Origin: Acidobacteriota bacterium
GTDB taxonomy: Bacteria > Acidobacteriota > Thermoanaerobaculia > Multivoradales > Multivoraceae
NCBI GenBank assembly: GCA_026707545.1
Contig: JAPOWR010000006.1
Coordinates: 24,001-86,926 of the forward strand
Direction: 5' to 3'
DNA: 62,926 nucleotides
The translations under genes were made by a program, and so were the position numbers. Of the stretch, positions 8,758 to 17,954 are shown in pieces. Below the pieces are notes generated by a model. It saw only the letters and a list, made by a program, of their open reading frames with translations. It searched no databases and was not told the DNA's origin. The stretch's first letter is position 1. Each line of letters begins with the position of its first letter.

Positions 8758-9963
8758 ATGGCAGAACGACCCGCCCCCGAGAGCGGCCCACAGAAGAGCC
8801 AGTGCGACGAGATCCGGCGGGCCCTCATCGCCCTGAACATGGTCCACGAACACCGCGGACTGGTGTGCGCGCTCGCTCAACGCGTTCAGGCCGAAGGAGA
8901 TCTCGCCTGCGGTGACTTCGCAAAGCAAGCTGCCGGAGGCCTGGAAGCGCCGGTCAAACGCGTACGGGAGACCCTGCGCACCGCCCGCGGCTGCCTCGGC
9001 AGCGTCGGCGCCGAAACCGCCAGGGCCACAGAGATCGGAGCCACGCTCATCACACTCGTCGACGCCGACTATCCGCGCGCGCTGGCTGACCTGGGACTGC
9101 ACGCGCCGCCCGTTCTCTACGTCCGAGGCAACCTCCCGGATGGACCCGGTATCGCGATCGTGGGTTCGCGCAAGGCGGACGCCTACGGCCTGGAGGTCGC
9201 GAGCTGGTTCGCCAGACGGCTCGCCGCCGCCGGCCTGATCATCGTCTCAGGATTCGCACGCGGAATCGATCAGGCCGCGCACCGCGGCGCGCTCTCGGCA
9301 CGGGCGGGGACCGGCCGCACCGCAGCGGTGCTCGGATGCGGCCTGGACATCGACTACCCGCGGAACAGCCGGCGCACCGCCGCCGAGATCACCCGGCGCG
9401 GTTGTCTGATCAGCGAGTTCCCATTCGGCTGGCAACCGCGTCCCTGGCACTTCCCGATCCGCAATCGCATCATCGCCGCGCTCGGCTTCGCATCGATCGT
9501 GGTCCGTGCCGCCAACCGCTCTGGTTCCCTGATCACCGCCCGCCTGGCCCTCGACCTGGGGCGCGAGGTCTATGCCGTCCCCGGTTCCGTACTATCCCGC
9601 GAATCGGCAGGGGCCCATCTGCTGCTCCGGGACGGAGCGATCCCCGCGCTGGACCCCGATGCGCTGCTCGAGACCCTGCCGACCGCCGTCCTGGACGCCC
9701 TGGAGCGCCGGACGCTCCAGGACGCAGCCTCGGCCCGATCCCCCGAAGGGGCCAAGAGCGCCGACGCCGCGCGGCAAGATGATGTCGACTCCGACGTCGA
9801 CGGCCTGCTGGTGGCACTGCGCAGCGGCGCCCGGACTCCTGAAGAACTCGCCTCCAGACTGAGTCTCCCGATCCCCGGTGTGCTGGCGACCCTGGCCCGC
9901 CTGGAAATCGACGGACTGGTGCGCCGCTACGACGGCGCGAGCTACGCACTGATGGCTCGCTAG
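8758..9963 (+). CDS. dprA: DNA-processing protein DprA (Smf)
   Basis: Binds incoming single-stranded DNA during natural transformation and loads RecA. 401 residues. The N-terminal region is followed by the DprA Rossmann-like core, with GIAIVGSRKADAYG, VSGFARGIDQAAHRGAL, AAVLGCGLDIDYPRNS, FPIRNRIIAAL and SGSLITARLALDLGREVYAVPG, and a C-terminal winged-helix segment (about 350-401). An AG-rich ribosome site (GGGAGA) precedes the ATG. The stop overlaps the topA stop on the opposite strand. DprA also occurs in non-competent bacteria, so competence is not proven. Next to topA, trmFO, xerC and hslVU it preserves an old gene neighbourhood. Confidence 0.95.
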   Translation: MAERPAPESGPQKSQCDEIRRALIALNMVHEHRGLVCALAQRVQAEGDLACGDFAKQAAGGLEAPVKRVRETLRTARGCLGSVGAETARATEIGATLITLVDADYPRALADLGLHAPPVLYVRGNLPDGPGIAIVGSRKADAYGLEVASWFARRLAAAGLIIVSGFARGIDQAAHRGALSARAGTGRTAAVLGCGLDIDYPRNSRRTAAEITRRGCLISEFPFGWQPRPWHFPIRNRIIAALGFASIVVRAANRSGSLITARLALDLGREVYAVPGSVLSRESAGAHLLLRDGAIPALDPDALLETLPTAVLDALERRTLQDAASARSPEGAKSADAARQDDVDSDVDGLLVALRSGARTPEELASRLSLPIPGVLATLARLEIDGLVRRYDGASYALMAR

Positions 9964-12650
9964 CGTGACCCCCTCTTCGTCGTGCGGCGCTTCCGGCCGG
10001 GCCGCCGCTTCGGCGCTCGCGGGTCCTTGCCCTGGGCCTTGAGCCTGGCCTCCCGCGCCGCCAGCAACTCGAGCGCCTCCTTCAGATCCACTTCCTGCGC
10101 GTCCCGACCCTTGGGCACCGATGCGTTCACCTGGCCGTCCGTCACGTAGGGGCCAAAACGCCCCTTCTTCAGCGAGATTCCCAGGCCGCTCTCCGGGTGT
10201 TCGCCCAACTCGCGAAGCACCGACGCGGAGCCGCCGCGTCCGCGTTTGGGCTGACGCAGAAGCCCTAGCGCCTGCTCCAGGGTGACGGTCGCCAACTGTT
10301 CGTGGCCCTTGAGACTACGGCTTTCCTTGCCGCTCTTGACGTATGGACCGAAGCGCCCATCCTGCACGGAGACCGGCTCGCCGGTCTCCGGATGGCGACC
10401 AAGTTCACGCGGAAAGGAAAGCACCAGGACGGCCTCGTCCAAGGTCAGGCTGGCGCGATCCATGGACGGCCACAGGCTGGCCATCTTGGGCTTGGCCGCT
10501 TTCGCTGACCGCTTACCGCCCGCCGCGCCCGAACTCGAATCGCCCAGCTGGACATAGTCGCCGTAGCGACCCGTCTTGACGTAGATCGGTTCGCCCGTGT
10601 CCGGATGGTTTCCGAGGGGACCATCCTGCTCGGAGGCGCCACGCAGCAACTCCACCGCGCTCTCGAGAGTGACCTCGTCCGGTGGCACGTCGTCTCCGAT
10701 CGAAACCCGCTGACCGTCGTCACCTGCCTGCAGGTAGGTGCCGTAGCGGCCGACGCGAACGACCACGTCCCGCCCATCGTCGTCCTGTCCCAGGAGCAGG
10801 GAACAGACTGCCCGGGCATCGATGCTGTCCACCCCCTCACCCACCATGGACCGAAGACCCCGCCGTTCATCGTTGCCCGGTCCCTTCTCCCGGCCGTAGT
10901 AGAAGTTGCGCAACCAGGGCTCCGCCTCGCGGACACCGTCCGCGATCTCGTCGAGGTCGCTCTCCATGCGGGCCGTGAAATCCAGGTCCACGAGATCCCC
11001 GAGGTGCCGCTCAAGCAGCCGGGTGACGGCGAAGGCGAGGAAGGTCGGCACCAGGGCCGATCCCTTCTTCCACACGTAGCCGCGGTCAACAATCGTCTGC
11101 AGGATCGCGGCGTAGGTGGACGGCCGCCCGATTCCCTGTTCCTCCATCTCACGAACGAGGCTGGCTTCGGTGTAGCGAGCCGGTGGCTGTGTCGTGTGGC
11201 CCTTGGGCTCGGCGCCAGGAAGGCCGACCGTCTGGCCCTCCTGGAGCGCCGGCAGGAAACGCTCTTCGTCCTCGGCCCGCGCCTTCGGATCATCCCGACT
11301 CTCGACGTAGACCCGCAGGAAGCCGGCGAACCGCAGCACGCGGCCTGAAGCGGTCAGCCCCACCGAGGCCGTCGACGGCGTGGAGGTCGAAAGCAGGACG
11401 GTCGTGCTCGTCCCCTTCGCGTCCTTCATCTGGGACGCCAGTGTCCGCTTCCAGATCAACTCATAGAGCCGGAAGGAGTCCCGGTCCAGGGATCCACGTA
11501 CCTGGTTCGGCGCGCGGAAGTTCGTGCCCGCGGGCCGGATCGCTTCGTGCGCCTCCTGGGCGTTCGCCCTTCTGGCGTAGAAGCGCGGCTTCTCCGGCGC
11601 GTACTCGGGCCCGAAGAGTTCGACGATCTGCCGGCGCGCGGCGGCAATCGCCTGGCCGGAGAGCGCGGTCGAATCCGTACGCATGTAGGTGATGTACCCG
11701 TTCTCGTACAGTCCCTGAGCCACTCTCATCGTTCGCTGCGCCGCGAACCGGAGTTTCCTGGAGGCCTCCTGTTGCAGGGTCGACGTGATGAAGGGCGCGT
11801 AGGGGCGGCGAGTGAACGGTTGTTCCCTGACCTTCGTCACCACCGGCCGGGTTCCCGGCAACTCGCGTCCCAGCGTCTTCGCCTCGGCTTCCATCAACAG
11901 GCGGGCGGCCGTCTTCAGCTTGCCCGTGTTCCGGTCGAAGTCCCGTCCACGCGCCAGCGCTTTGCCATCCAGCGCTGAAACGCGCGCGGAGAAGCGCCTC
12001 GCCTCACCGTCCTCCGTCTCGAGCTCCGCTTCAACGGTCCAGTAGTCGGCGGGCACGAAGGCCATCCGCTCCCGCTCCCGCTCAACGACGATCCGGGTCG
12101 CTACCGACTGGACGCGGCCCGCCGACAGCCGCGGCTGGACCTTCTTCCACAAGACGGGAGAGACCTCGTAGCCATAGAGCCGGTCGAGCACCCGCCTCGC
12201 TTCCTGGGCGTCGACCAGACGGCGGTCGATCTCGCGGGTGTCCCGGAGCGCGGCCTCCACGGCGGACTTCGTGATCTCGTGGAAGACCATCCGCCGAACC
12301 GGCACCTTGGGGCGCAGCACTTCCTGCAGATGCCACGCAATCGCCTCACCCTCGCGATCCTCATCGGTTGCGAGCACCAGTTCGTCGGCGCCGCGCAGCG
12401 CGCTCCGGAGCTTCGTGATCTGACCCCGCTTCTCGCTCGGGATGACGTAGAGGGGATCGAACCCGCCCTCGATATCGACGCCGAGACGCGCCCAGGGCCG
12501 TCCACGGTACTTCTGCGGCACCTCGGCAGCGCTCCGCGGCAGGTCCCGGATGTGGCCGATCGAGGACTCGACCTGGTAGCCGGGCCCCAGGTAACGCTCG
12601 ATCGTCCGGGCCTTGGCCGGCGATTCGACGATGACGAGCGAGTTAGCCAT
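9960..12650 (-). CDS. topA: DNA topoisomerase I
   Basis: Type IA topoisomerase that relaxes negative supercoils. 896 residues from the ATG at 12648-12650 (MANSLVIVESPAKARTIE). The Toprim domain has VLATDEDREGEAIAWHL, and the active-site Tyr lies in YITYMRTDSTALS. The C terminus has no tetracysteine zinc fingers. Instead it has about four copies of a GRYGxYV / GRFGPYV repeat, then a Lys/Arg-rich tail (KRRPGRKRRTTKRG), as in actinobacterial TopA. An in-frame extension to 12689 lacks family similarity. The gene runs against the direction of its usual neighbours dprA and trmFO, suggesting a local inversion. A candidate promoter lies at 12726-12753. Confidence 0.96.
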   Translation of the reverse strand: MANSLVIVESPAKARTIERYLGPGYQVESSIGHIRDLPRSAAEVPQKYRGRPWARLGVDIEGGFDPLYVIPSEKRGQITKLRSALRGADELVLATDEDREGEAIAWHLQEVLRPKVPVRRMVFHEITKSAVEAALRDTREIDRRLVDAQEARRVLDRLYGYEVSPVLWKKVQPRLSAGRVQSVATRIVVERERERMAFVPADYWTVEAELETEDGEARRFSARVSALDGKALARGRDFDRNTGKLKTAARLLMEAEAKTLGRELPGTRPVVTKVREQPFTRRPYAPFITSTLQQEASRKLRFAAQRTMRVAQGLYENGYITYMRTDSTALSGQAIAAARRQIVELFGPEYAPEKPRFYARRANAQEAHEAIRPAGTNFRAPNQVRGSLDRDSFRLYELIWKRTLASQMKDAKGTSTTVLLSTSTPSTASVGLTASGRVLRFAGFLRVYVESRDDPKARAEDEERFLPALQEGQTVGLPGAEPKGHTTQPPARYTEASLVREMEEQGIGRPSTYAAILQTIVDRGYVWKKGSALVPTFLAFAVTRLLERHLGDLVDLDFTARMESDLDEIADGVREAEPWLRNFYYGREKGPGNDERRGLRSMVGEGVDSIDARAVCSLLLGQDDDGRDVVVRVGRYGTYLQAGDDGQRVSIGDDVPPDEVTLESAVELLRGASEQDGPLGNHPDTGEPIYVKTGRYGDYVQLGDSSSGAAGGKRSAKAAKPKMASLWPSMDRASLTLDEAVLVLSFPRELGRHPETGEPVSVQDGRFGPYVKSGKESRSLKGHEQLATVTLEQALGLLRQPKRGRGGSASVLRELGEHPESGLGISLKKGRFGPYVTDGQVNASVPKGRDAQEVDLKEALELLAAREARLKAQGKDPRAPKRRPGRKRRTTKRGSR

Positions 12651-12725
12651 ACACGCAGGGGATCTCGCAGGCTGGGATGACCCGGTCAAGGGACGTAGGC
12701 GAAGAGTTGGTCATGCTCGCGGGCG

Positions 12726-12753
12726 ACGATAGTAGAGTGGGAGACCTTGTCAA
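12726..12753 (-). promoter_or_regulatory. Candidate sigma-70-type promoter for topA
   Basis: On the minus strand TTGACA (12753-12748), a perfect -35 consensus, is followed after 16 bases by TATCGT (12731-12726), a fair -10. Transcription would start near 12719, leaving about 70 bases of leader before the topA ATG. It lies in the 131-base divergent gap between topA and trmFO. The 16-base spacer is one short of optimal. I saw no comparably good site for trmFO. Confidence 0.45.
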
Positions 12754-12781
12754 GCCGCCGGGGCCTTGCCATGATGCACCC

Positions 12782-14176
12782 ATGACCGCGCCCGTCGTAG
12801 TCGTTGGCGGCGGGCTCGCCGGCAGCGAGTGTGCGTTCCAACTCGCCTCCCGGGGCCGCCCCGTCACCCTGTACGAGATGCGGCCGCAGCGCTCGACGCC
12901 GGCCCACGCCGGCAGCGATCTCGCTGAACTGGTGTGCTCGAACTCGCTTCGGAGCGATGACCCTCACCATGCCGCCGGTCTGCTGAAACGGGAAATGGAG
13001 CGCTTCGATTCCCTGGTCATCGCCGCCGCGAGGAGGAACGCGGTTCCGGCCGGCGGCGCGCTCGCCGTGGACCGGGCCGCGTTCGCCGCCGACATCACCG
13101 AGGCGATCGAATCCCACCCGGGCATCGAACTCAAACGCGAGGAACTGACCGCGCTCCCCGCTGCGCGGGAATGCGACTGCGTCATCGCCACCGGGCCACT
13201 GACATCGGAGGCACTCGAACAGCAGATCGAGGAACTGATCGGTACGGACCATCTCTACTTCTACGACGCGATCGCTCCGATCGTCACCGGAGACAGCCTC
13301 GACCACGACCGGTTGTTCCGGGCATCCCGCTACGGCAAGGGGGGCGACGACTACCTCAACTGCCCGCTCGACGAGACGGAGTACCGGACCTTCCACCGCG
13401 AACTGCTCGAGGCCAACACGATCGAGCTGCGTGACTTCGAGCGGCCCCTGTTCTTCGAGGGTTGCCTGCCGATCGAGGAACTGGCCCGCCGCGGCGAGGA
13501 CACCCTGCGCTTCGGACCGATGAAGCCTGTTGGCCTCACGACACCTGCCGGCAACCGCCCCCACGCGGTCGTCCAGCTCCGGCAGGAGGACCTCGCCCGC
13601 AGCCAGTACAACCTGGTCGGCTTTCAGTCGCGGATGACCTGGCCCGAGCAGCGCCGGGTGCTGCGCACGCTGCCGGGTCTCGAGCGTGCCCGGTTCGTCC
13701 GCTACGGACAGGTTCACCGCAACACGTTCGTCAACGCCCCGCTGCACCTCGATCGCTGGTACCGCTTCGCGCGGCGACCGCATCTGCGTCTGGCCGGTCA
13801 GTTGACCGGCGTCGAGGGCTACCTCGAATCCGCGGCCCCGGGACTCGTCGTCGCCCTCTACCTCGTGCTCCAGGCGGGTGGCCGGCAACCGCCTCCGCTA
13901 CCCGATGCGACCGCCCTGGGAGCTCTGGCCCGGCACCTGACCGAGTCGAATCCAAAGCGCTACCAGCCGACGAACATCAACTACGGACTGCTCGAGCCTC
14001 TGCGCGAGCGCGTCCCCCGACGCGACCGGCGAGCCGCCTATGTCGCCCGCGCCCAGCAGGCCCTGAACACCTGGCTCGATAGCATGGCCATCGCCGGAAC
14101 AATCCCATGGAGCCCCCCGTTCAGCAAGCCAGGACCAGAGGCACGGTCGAGCGCCACGGTGCGCTCGCCGAGTTGA
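12782..14176 (+). CDS. trmFO: Methylenetetrahydrofolate-tRNA-(uracil-5-)-methyltransferase TrmFO
   Basis: Folate- and FAD-dependent enzyme that makes 5-methyluridine at position 54 of the tRNA T loop. 464 residues. The N-terminal FAD-binding motif is VVVGGGLAGSECA; ELVCSNSLRSD and DDYLNCPLDETEY carry the two conserved cysteines; YDAIAPIVTGDSLD and GQLTGVEGYLESAAPG are also family hallmarks. The start is the ATG at 12782; an upstream extension to 12677 overlaps the promoter region and is not conserved. The last 24 codons overlap xerC, giving a C-terminal tail slightly longer than usual. TrmFO rather than TrmA narrows the likely phyla (Firmicutes, Cyanobacteria, Acidobacteriota, some Deltaproteobacteria). 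Confidence 0.95.
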   Translation: MTAPVVVVGGGLAGSECAFQLASRGRPVTLYEMRPQRSTPAHAGSDLAELVCSNSLRSDDPHHAAGLLKREMERFDSLVIAAARRNAVPAGGALAVDRAAFAADITEAIESHPGIELKREELTALPAARECDCVIATGPLTSEALEQQIEELIGTDHLYFYDAIAPIVTGDSLDHDRLFRASRYGKGGDDYLNCPLDETEYRTFHRELLEANTIELRDFERPLFFEGCLPIEELARRGEDTLRFGPMKPVGLTTPAGNRPHAVVQLRQEDLARSQYNLVGFQSRMTWPEQRRVLRTLPGLERARFVRYGQVHRNTFVNAPLHLDRWYRFARRPHLRLAGQLTGVEGYLESAAPGLVVALYLVLQAGGRQPPPLPDATALGALARHLTESNPKRYQPTNINYGLLEPLRERVPRRDRRAAYVARAQQALNTWLDSMAIAGTIPWSPPFSKPGPEARSSATVRSPS

Positions 14177-15081
14177 TCGCGGACTTCCTGGAGCACCTGG
14201 CCTTGGAGCGCAACTGTTCGGAACACACGGTACGCGCCTACGGTCGCGACCTCGCGGCCTTCGCGGACTTTCGCTCCGCAGGGGGCAGCCGCGATGCCGA
14301 TCTCGAAGACATCGACCAACTCCTGGTCCGATCGTTCGTCGCATCCCTCAACCAGCGCCGGCTTTCACGCCGGACCCAGGGCCGCCACCTGTCGGCGATG
14401 CGCGGTCTGTTCCGCTACGCCTGTCTCGCCGGCCGCATGCAGTCGAACCCGGCGGACTCGGTGCCGACCCCGAAGGTCGAGAAGACCCTCCCCCGCCACC
14501 TCCGGCCCGGCGAGATCGACGCCCTGCTCGAGGCGCCCGCGGGACGCGCCGGCGCGCTCGGGCTGAGGGACCGCGCACTCCTGGAGTTGCTCTACGCCTC
14601 CGGCCTGCGGGTCGGCGAACTCGTCGCCCTGAACTGGCGCGACATCGACCTCGGCGCCAGGGTGCTGCGGGTCGTCGGCAAGGGCGACCGCGAACGGATG
14701 ACGCCGTTCGGAGAGCCGGCCGAGAAGGCGCTCCATCAGTGGCGGGGCGTGTGGGAAGAGGTGTTTCGCAATCCCCCCGCCGGCACCGACCAGGACGATC
14801 CCGTGTTCCTGAACCAGAACGGAAGCCGACTGAGCGCACGCTCCGTTCGCCGCATCATCGACCGCTACGTGGCGGAAACGGCGCAGGCGCAGGGCGCCCA
14901 TCCGCACGCCCTTCGCCACAGTTTCGCCACCCACCTGCTCGAATCAGGCGCCGACCTGCGTTCGATCCAGGAACTGCTCGGCCACGCTTCCCTCTCGACC
15001 ACCCAACGCTACATGCACGTGGACACGGGACGCCTGCTCAAGGTCTACCGGGAAACCCATCCCCGCGCAAAGGGCGGCTGA
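14107..15081 (+). CDS. xerC: Tyrosine recombinase XerC/XerD
   Basis: Site-specific recombinase that resolves chromosome dimers at dif. 324 residues: an N-terminal SAM-like core-binding domain (about 20-105) and a C-terminal catalytic domain with the full set Arg (ASGLRVGEL), Lys (GKGDRER), His-x-x-Arg (HALRHSFATHLL), His (LLGHASLSTT) and nucleophile Tyr (TQRYMHVD). It overlaps the 3' end of trmFO by 70 bases, so expression is probably coupled. Its position beside trmFO and hslV matches the Firmicute codV/xerC locus, and no phage-like genes surround it. XerC versus XerD cannot be settled by sequence reading alone. Confidence 0.93.
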   Translation: MEPPVQQARTRGTVERHGALAELIADFLEHLALERNCSEHTVRAYGRDLAAFADFRSAGGSRDADLEDIDQLLVRSFVASLNQRRLSRRTQGRHLSAMRGLFRYACLAGRMQSNPADSVPTPKVEKTLPRHLRPGEIDALLEAPAGRAGALGLRDRALLELLYASGLRVGELVALNWRDIDLGARVLRVVGKGDRERMTPFGEPAEKALHQWRGVWEEVFRNPPAGTDQDDPVFLNQNGSRLSARSVRRIIDRYVAETAQAQGAHPHALRHSFATHLLESGADLRSIQELLGHASLSTTQRYMHVDTGRLLKVYRETHPRAKGG

Positions 15082-15148
15082 GGTCCCAAGCCCGACCATC
15101 CGCCGTCCCGCATAGGGGACAGAACCTGCCTCCACGAAAGGAACCCGC

Positions 15149-15973
15149 ATGAAACTACGTATCGCCCACACGACCAAGGCGCTCGTGCTCAAGGCAGCGG
15201 CCGCCGGCGTCCTCGCGGCGTGCGGTGCCGCCTCGGCCCAGGACGATCTGCGTGGCTTCCAACTCGACGGCGGCTACCAGCTCTTTCTGCAGGGGCGCGA
15301 GTCGGCAGGCTCGCAGCTCTATCTCTCACGAACCGCGGGCGCCTTCCTGGTGATCGCGGACGACCTGTCCTCGCCGGTGCTCATCAGCCTGCGCAATCAG
15401 GCCGTCTACAAGGTGCAACTGCTCAAGATCTCACCCGCGGGCGAGGACACTCTCGACCTGCTGCCCGGCGCGCTGTTCGGCACGCCTGCTCCCTTCCGGC
15501 AAACCCCCACGGGCGTCGAGTTCATCGTTGACGACGTCCGCGCCCAGCTTCGGCAGCGACCCTCGCTGGCCGGCGAAGCGACACTCGAGGCCCTTTACGA
15601 CCACGACCCCGGCTATCGCCGCTCCGCGAACGCCTACGAGACCGATGCTGCGGTCGTGGCCGAGCTAGCCGAACTCGGCGCCGGTGTCGAGGTCCGCACT
15701 GTCTTCGGTACGTGGTGCGAGGTCTGCGAGCGTTTCATGCCGCGCGGCCTCAAGGTCCACGAACAACTCCAGGAGTCGCCGCTCCGGTTCAGCTACTACG
15801 GCCTCGGAGACGACGACCCCTGGGGCGATGCCGAAGTGGACCGCCTCGGCGTCAAGGAACTCCCCACCGCGATCGTCTACCGCGACGGCAAGGAGATCGG
15901 ACGCTATGCCGGAGGTCAGGGCTGGACCAGGCCCGAGATCTCGCTACGCAACATTCTGCGGGAGAATCCGTGA
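15149..15973 (+). CDS. Exported thioredoxin-fold protein
   Basis: 274 residues, preceded by a GAAAGGA ribosome site. The N-terminal signal region contains LAAC, so the protein could be a lipoprotein, or be cut after ASAQ by signal peptidase I. About residues 30-155 form an unassigned beta-rich domain (FQLDGGYQLFLQGRE, GTPAPFRQTP). The C-terminal part is thioredoxin-like, with VFGTWCEVCERFMP holding a CxxC and the cis-Pro region KELPTAIVYRDGKEIGRYAGG. It is likely a periplasmic thiol oxidoreductase or thiol-disulfide carrier. It sits between xerC and hslV, genes that are normally adjacent, so it looks like a lineage-specific insertion. Redox partner unknown. Confidence 0.8.
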   Translation: MKLRIAHTTKALVLKAAAAGVLAACGAASAQDDLRGFQLDGGYQLFLQGRESAGSQLYLSRTAGAFLVIADDLSSPVLISLRNQAVYKVQLLKISPAGEDTLDLLPGALFGTPAPFRQTPTGVEFIVDDVRAQLRQRPSLAGEATLEALYDHDPGYRRSANAYETDAAVVAELAELGAGVEVRTVFGTWCEVCERFMPRGLKVHEQLQESPLRFSYYGLGDDDPWGDAEVDRLGVKELPTAIVYRDGKEIGRYAGGQGWTRPEISLRNILRENP

Positions 15974-16035
15974 AACGAGGGAGCCGGTGCCCCACGGCTC
16001 GCCGGCCAACCACCTGAGGGAGACCTTCCCGCCGC

Positions 16036-16584
16036 ATGACCACCATCCTGCTCGTACGCCGCGGTGATACGACGTGCATGGCCAGCGACGGCCAGGTGAC
16101 GAACGGCGCCGCGAACACGGTGGTCAAGGCGCGCGCCCGCAAGGTCCGACGCGCCGACCGTGGCCGGATTCTCGTCGGATTCGCCGGCGGCGGCGCCGAC
16201 GCCCTGGCCCTGTTCTCGCGCTTCGAGGCCAAGATCGAGGAATACCAGGGCAACTTCGAGCGCGCGGTCGTCGAACTGGCGATGGACTGGCGAACCGATC
16301 GCGCGCTCCGTCGACTCGAGGCCCAGATGATCGTCGCCGACGCGCACAGGAGTTTCCTGGCAATGGGTAACGGCGACCTCCTCGAACCCGATACGGGAAT
16401 GCCGCTGGCCATCGGTTCGGGCGGCAACTACGCGCTCGCCGCCGCCCAGGCACTACTCAGCCACACCGACCTCGACGCGGAACAGGTCGCCCGCGAAGCG
16501 ATGCGGATCACCGCCGACCTGTGCATCTACACGAACCACGAAGTCACCGTGGAGCGCCTCGACGCGGACGGGGCGGCCACATGA
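16036..16584 (+). CDS. hslV: ATP-dependent protease peptidase subunit HslV
   Basis: Threonine protease of the HslUV (ClpYQ) complex. 182 residues. After removal of Met the chain begins TTILLVRRGD, so the catalytic Thr1 is present; ASDGQV and ARKVRR supply the conserved Asp and Lys, and LVGFAGGGADALAL is a further family signature. The stop overlaps the hslU start (ATGA), so the peptidase and its ATPase are translationally coupled. Confidence 0.96.
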   Translation: MTTILLVRRGDTTCMASDGQVTNGAANTVVKARARKVRRADRGRILVGFAGGGADALALFSRFEAKIEEYQGNFERAVVELAMDWRTDRALRRLEAQMIVADAHRSFLAMGNGDLLEPDTGMPLAIGSGGNYALAAAQALLSHTDLDAEQVAREAMRITADLCIYTNHEVTVERLDADGAAT

Positions 16585-17954
16585 CCCTCCAGCCGGCGAA
16601 GAGCGCCCAGTTCGTCGAGAATCTGACGCCGCGGGAGATCGTCGCGGCCCTCGACCGGCACGTCATCGGCCAGAAGGACGCGAAACGCGCGGTGGCGATT
16701 GCCATGCGGAACCGCTGGCGACGGCAACAAGTCGATCCGGAAACCGCCGAGGACATCGCGCCCAAGAACATCCTGATGATGGGCCCGACCGGCGTGGGCA
16801 AGACGGAGATCGCGCGCCGGCTGGCCAGACTCGCGCGGGCGCCCTTCCTCAAGATCGAGGCCAGCAAGTTCACCGAGGTCGGATACGTCGGCCGCGACGT
16901 CGAGTCGATCGTCCGCGACCTGATGGAGCTCGCGGTGGCGATGGTCGGGGAGGAGAAACGGGCCGCAGTGGCAGAGGAAGCCGCGTCGAGAGCCGATGAG
17001 CGGCTGCTCCAGCTCCTGGTTCCCGAGGCGCCCCAGCCCACCGGCGACGCGAAGGACCCGGACGCCCCTACCGCACCGAGCGAGACCCGGGAACGATTCC
17101 GCCAATGGCTCGATGATGGACGCCTGGACCACCGGATGATCGAGATCGAGGTCGATGACGCATCCCACCAGCAATTCGAGATGTTCACCCCCCAAGGCGT
17201 CGAGGCGGTGGGAATCAACCTGAAGGAGATGCTCCCCGGCCTGTTCGGCAAGCGCAAGCGACAGATGGTCGAGGTGAGGGAAGCTCGGGAGATCCTGCGC
17301 CGACAGGAGGCGGAGGCGCTGATCGATCGCCAGGACATCACCCAGGAGGCCAAACTCCGCGTGGAGCAGGCCGGAATCGTTTTTCTCGATGAGATCGACA
17401 AGATCGCCGGCAAGGGCGGCGGCCACGGTCCCGACGTGTCGAGGGAAGGCGTGCAGCGCGATCTCCTGCCGATCGTCGAGGGGACCACGGTGACGACCAA
17501 GCACGGCCCGGTCAAGACGGACCATGTGCTCTTCATCGGCGCCGGCGCCTTCCATGTGGCCAAGCCGTCCGACATGATCCCCGAACTCCAGGGGCGTTTT
17601 CCGATCCGCGTCGAGCTCGGCGCCCTGGGCGAAGCCGAATTCGTCCGTATCCTGACCGAGCCGGACAGCGCCCTGACCACGCAGTACCGCGCCCTCCTCG
17701 GCGCCGAAGGCCTGGACCTTTCCTTCCGCGACGATGCGGTGAAGGAGGTCGCCCGCCTCGCGGTGCAGGTCAACTCCCAGACCGAGAACATCGGCGCCCG
17801 GCGTCTGGCCACGCTGATGGAGCGTCTGCTGGAAGAAGTCTCCTTCGAAGCGCCCGACATGGCGGGCGTCACGCTGGAAGTCGACGCCGCCTATGTCACC
17901 CGCGCTCTGGCCGACATCGTGGAAGACCGGGACCTCAGCCGCTATGTCCTCTGA
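16581..17954 (+). CDS. hslU: ATP-dependent protease ATPase subunit HslU
   Basis: AAA+ unfoldase that feeds substrates to HslV. 457 residues from the ATG at 16581, which overlaps the hslV stop; an extension to 16521 has no family match. Features are the N-terminal LTPREIVAALDRHVIGQKDAK, Walker A MGPTGVGKTE, the pore motif region EVGYVGRDVESIVRDL, a substrate-binding I domain (about 110-240) with a Pro/Asp-rich insert, Walker B IVFLDEIDKIA, and the C-terminal DLSRYVL that docks into HslV. The start of the next lipoprotein gene overlaps its 3' end by 11 bases. Confidence 0.97.
   Translation: MTLQPAKSAQFVENLTPREIVAALDRHVIGQKDAKRAVAIAMRNRWRRQQVDPETAEDIAPKNILMMGPTGVGKTEIARRLARLARAPFLKIEASKFTEVGYVGRDVESIVRDLMELAVAMVGEEKRAAVAEEAASRADERLLQLLVPEAPQPTGDAKDPDAPTAPSETRERFRQWLDDGRLDHRMIEIEVDDASHQQFEMFTPQGVEAVGINLKEMLPGLFGKRKRQMVEVREAREILRRQEAEALIDRQDITQEAKLRVEQAGIVFLDEIDKIAGKGGGHGPDVSREGVQRDLLPIVEGTTVTTKHGPVKTDHVLFIGAGAFHVAKPSDMIPELQGRFPIRVELGALGEAEFVRILTEPDSALTTQYRALLGAEGLDLSFRDDAVKEVARLAVQVNSQTENIGARRLATLMERLLEEVSFEAPDMAGVTLEVDAAYVTRALADIVEDRDLSRYVL

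Noticed and set aside
14107..15081. Tyrosine recombinase considered as a phage or island integrase
   Set aside because: It lies in the conserved trmFO-xerC-hslVU order, with no attachment-site repeats or mobile genes nearby.
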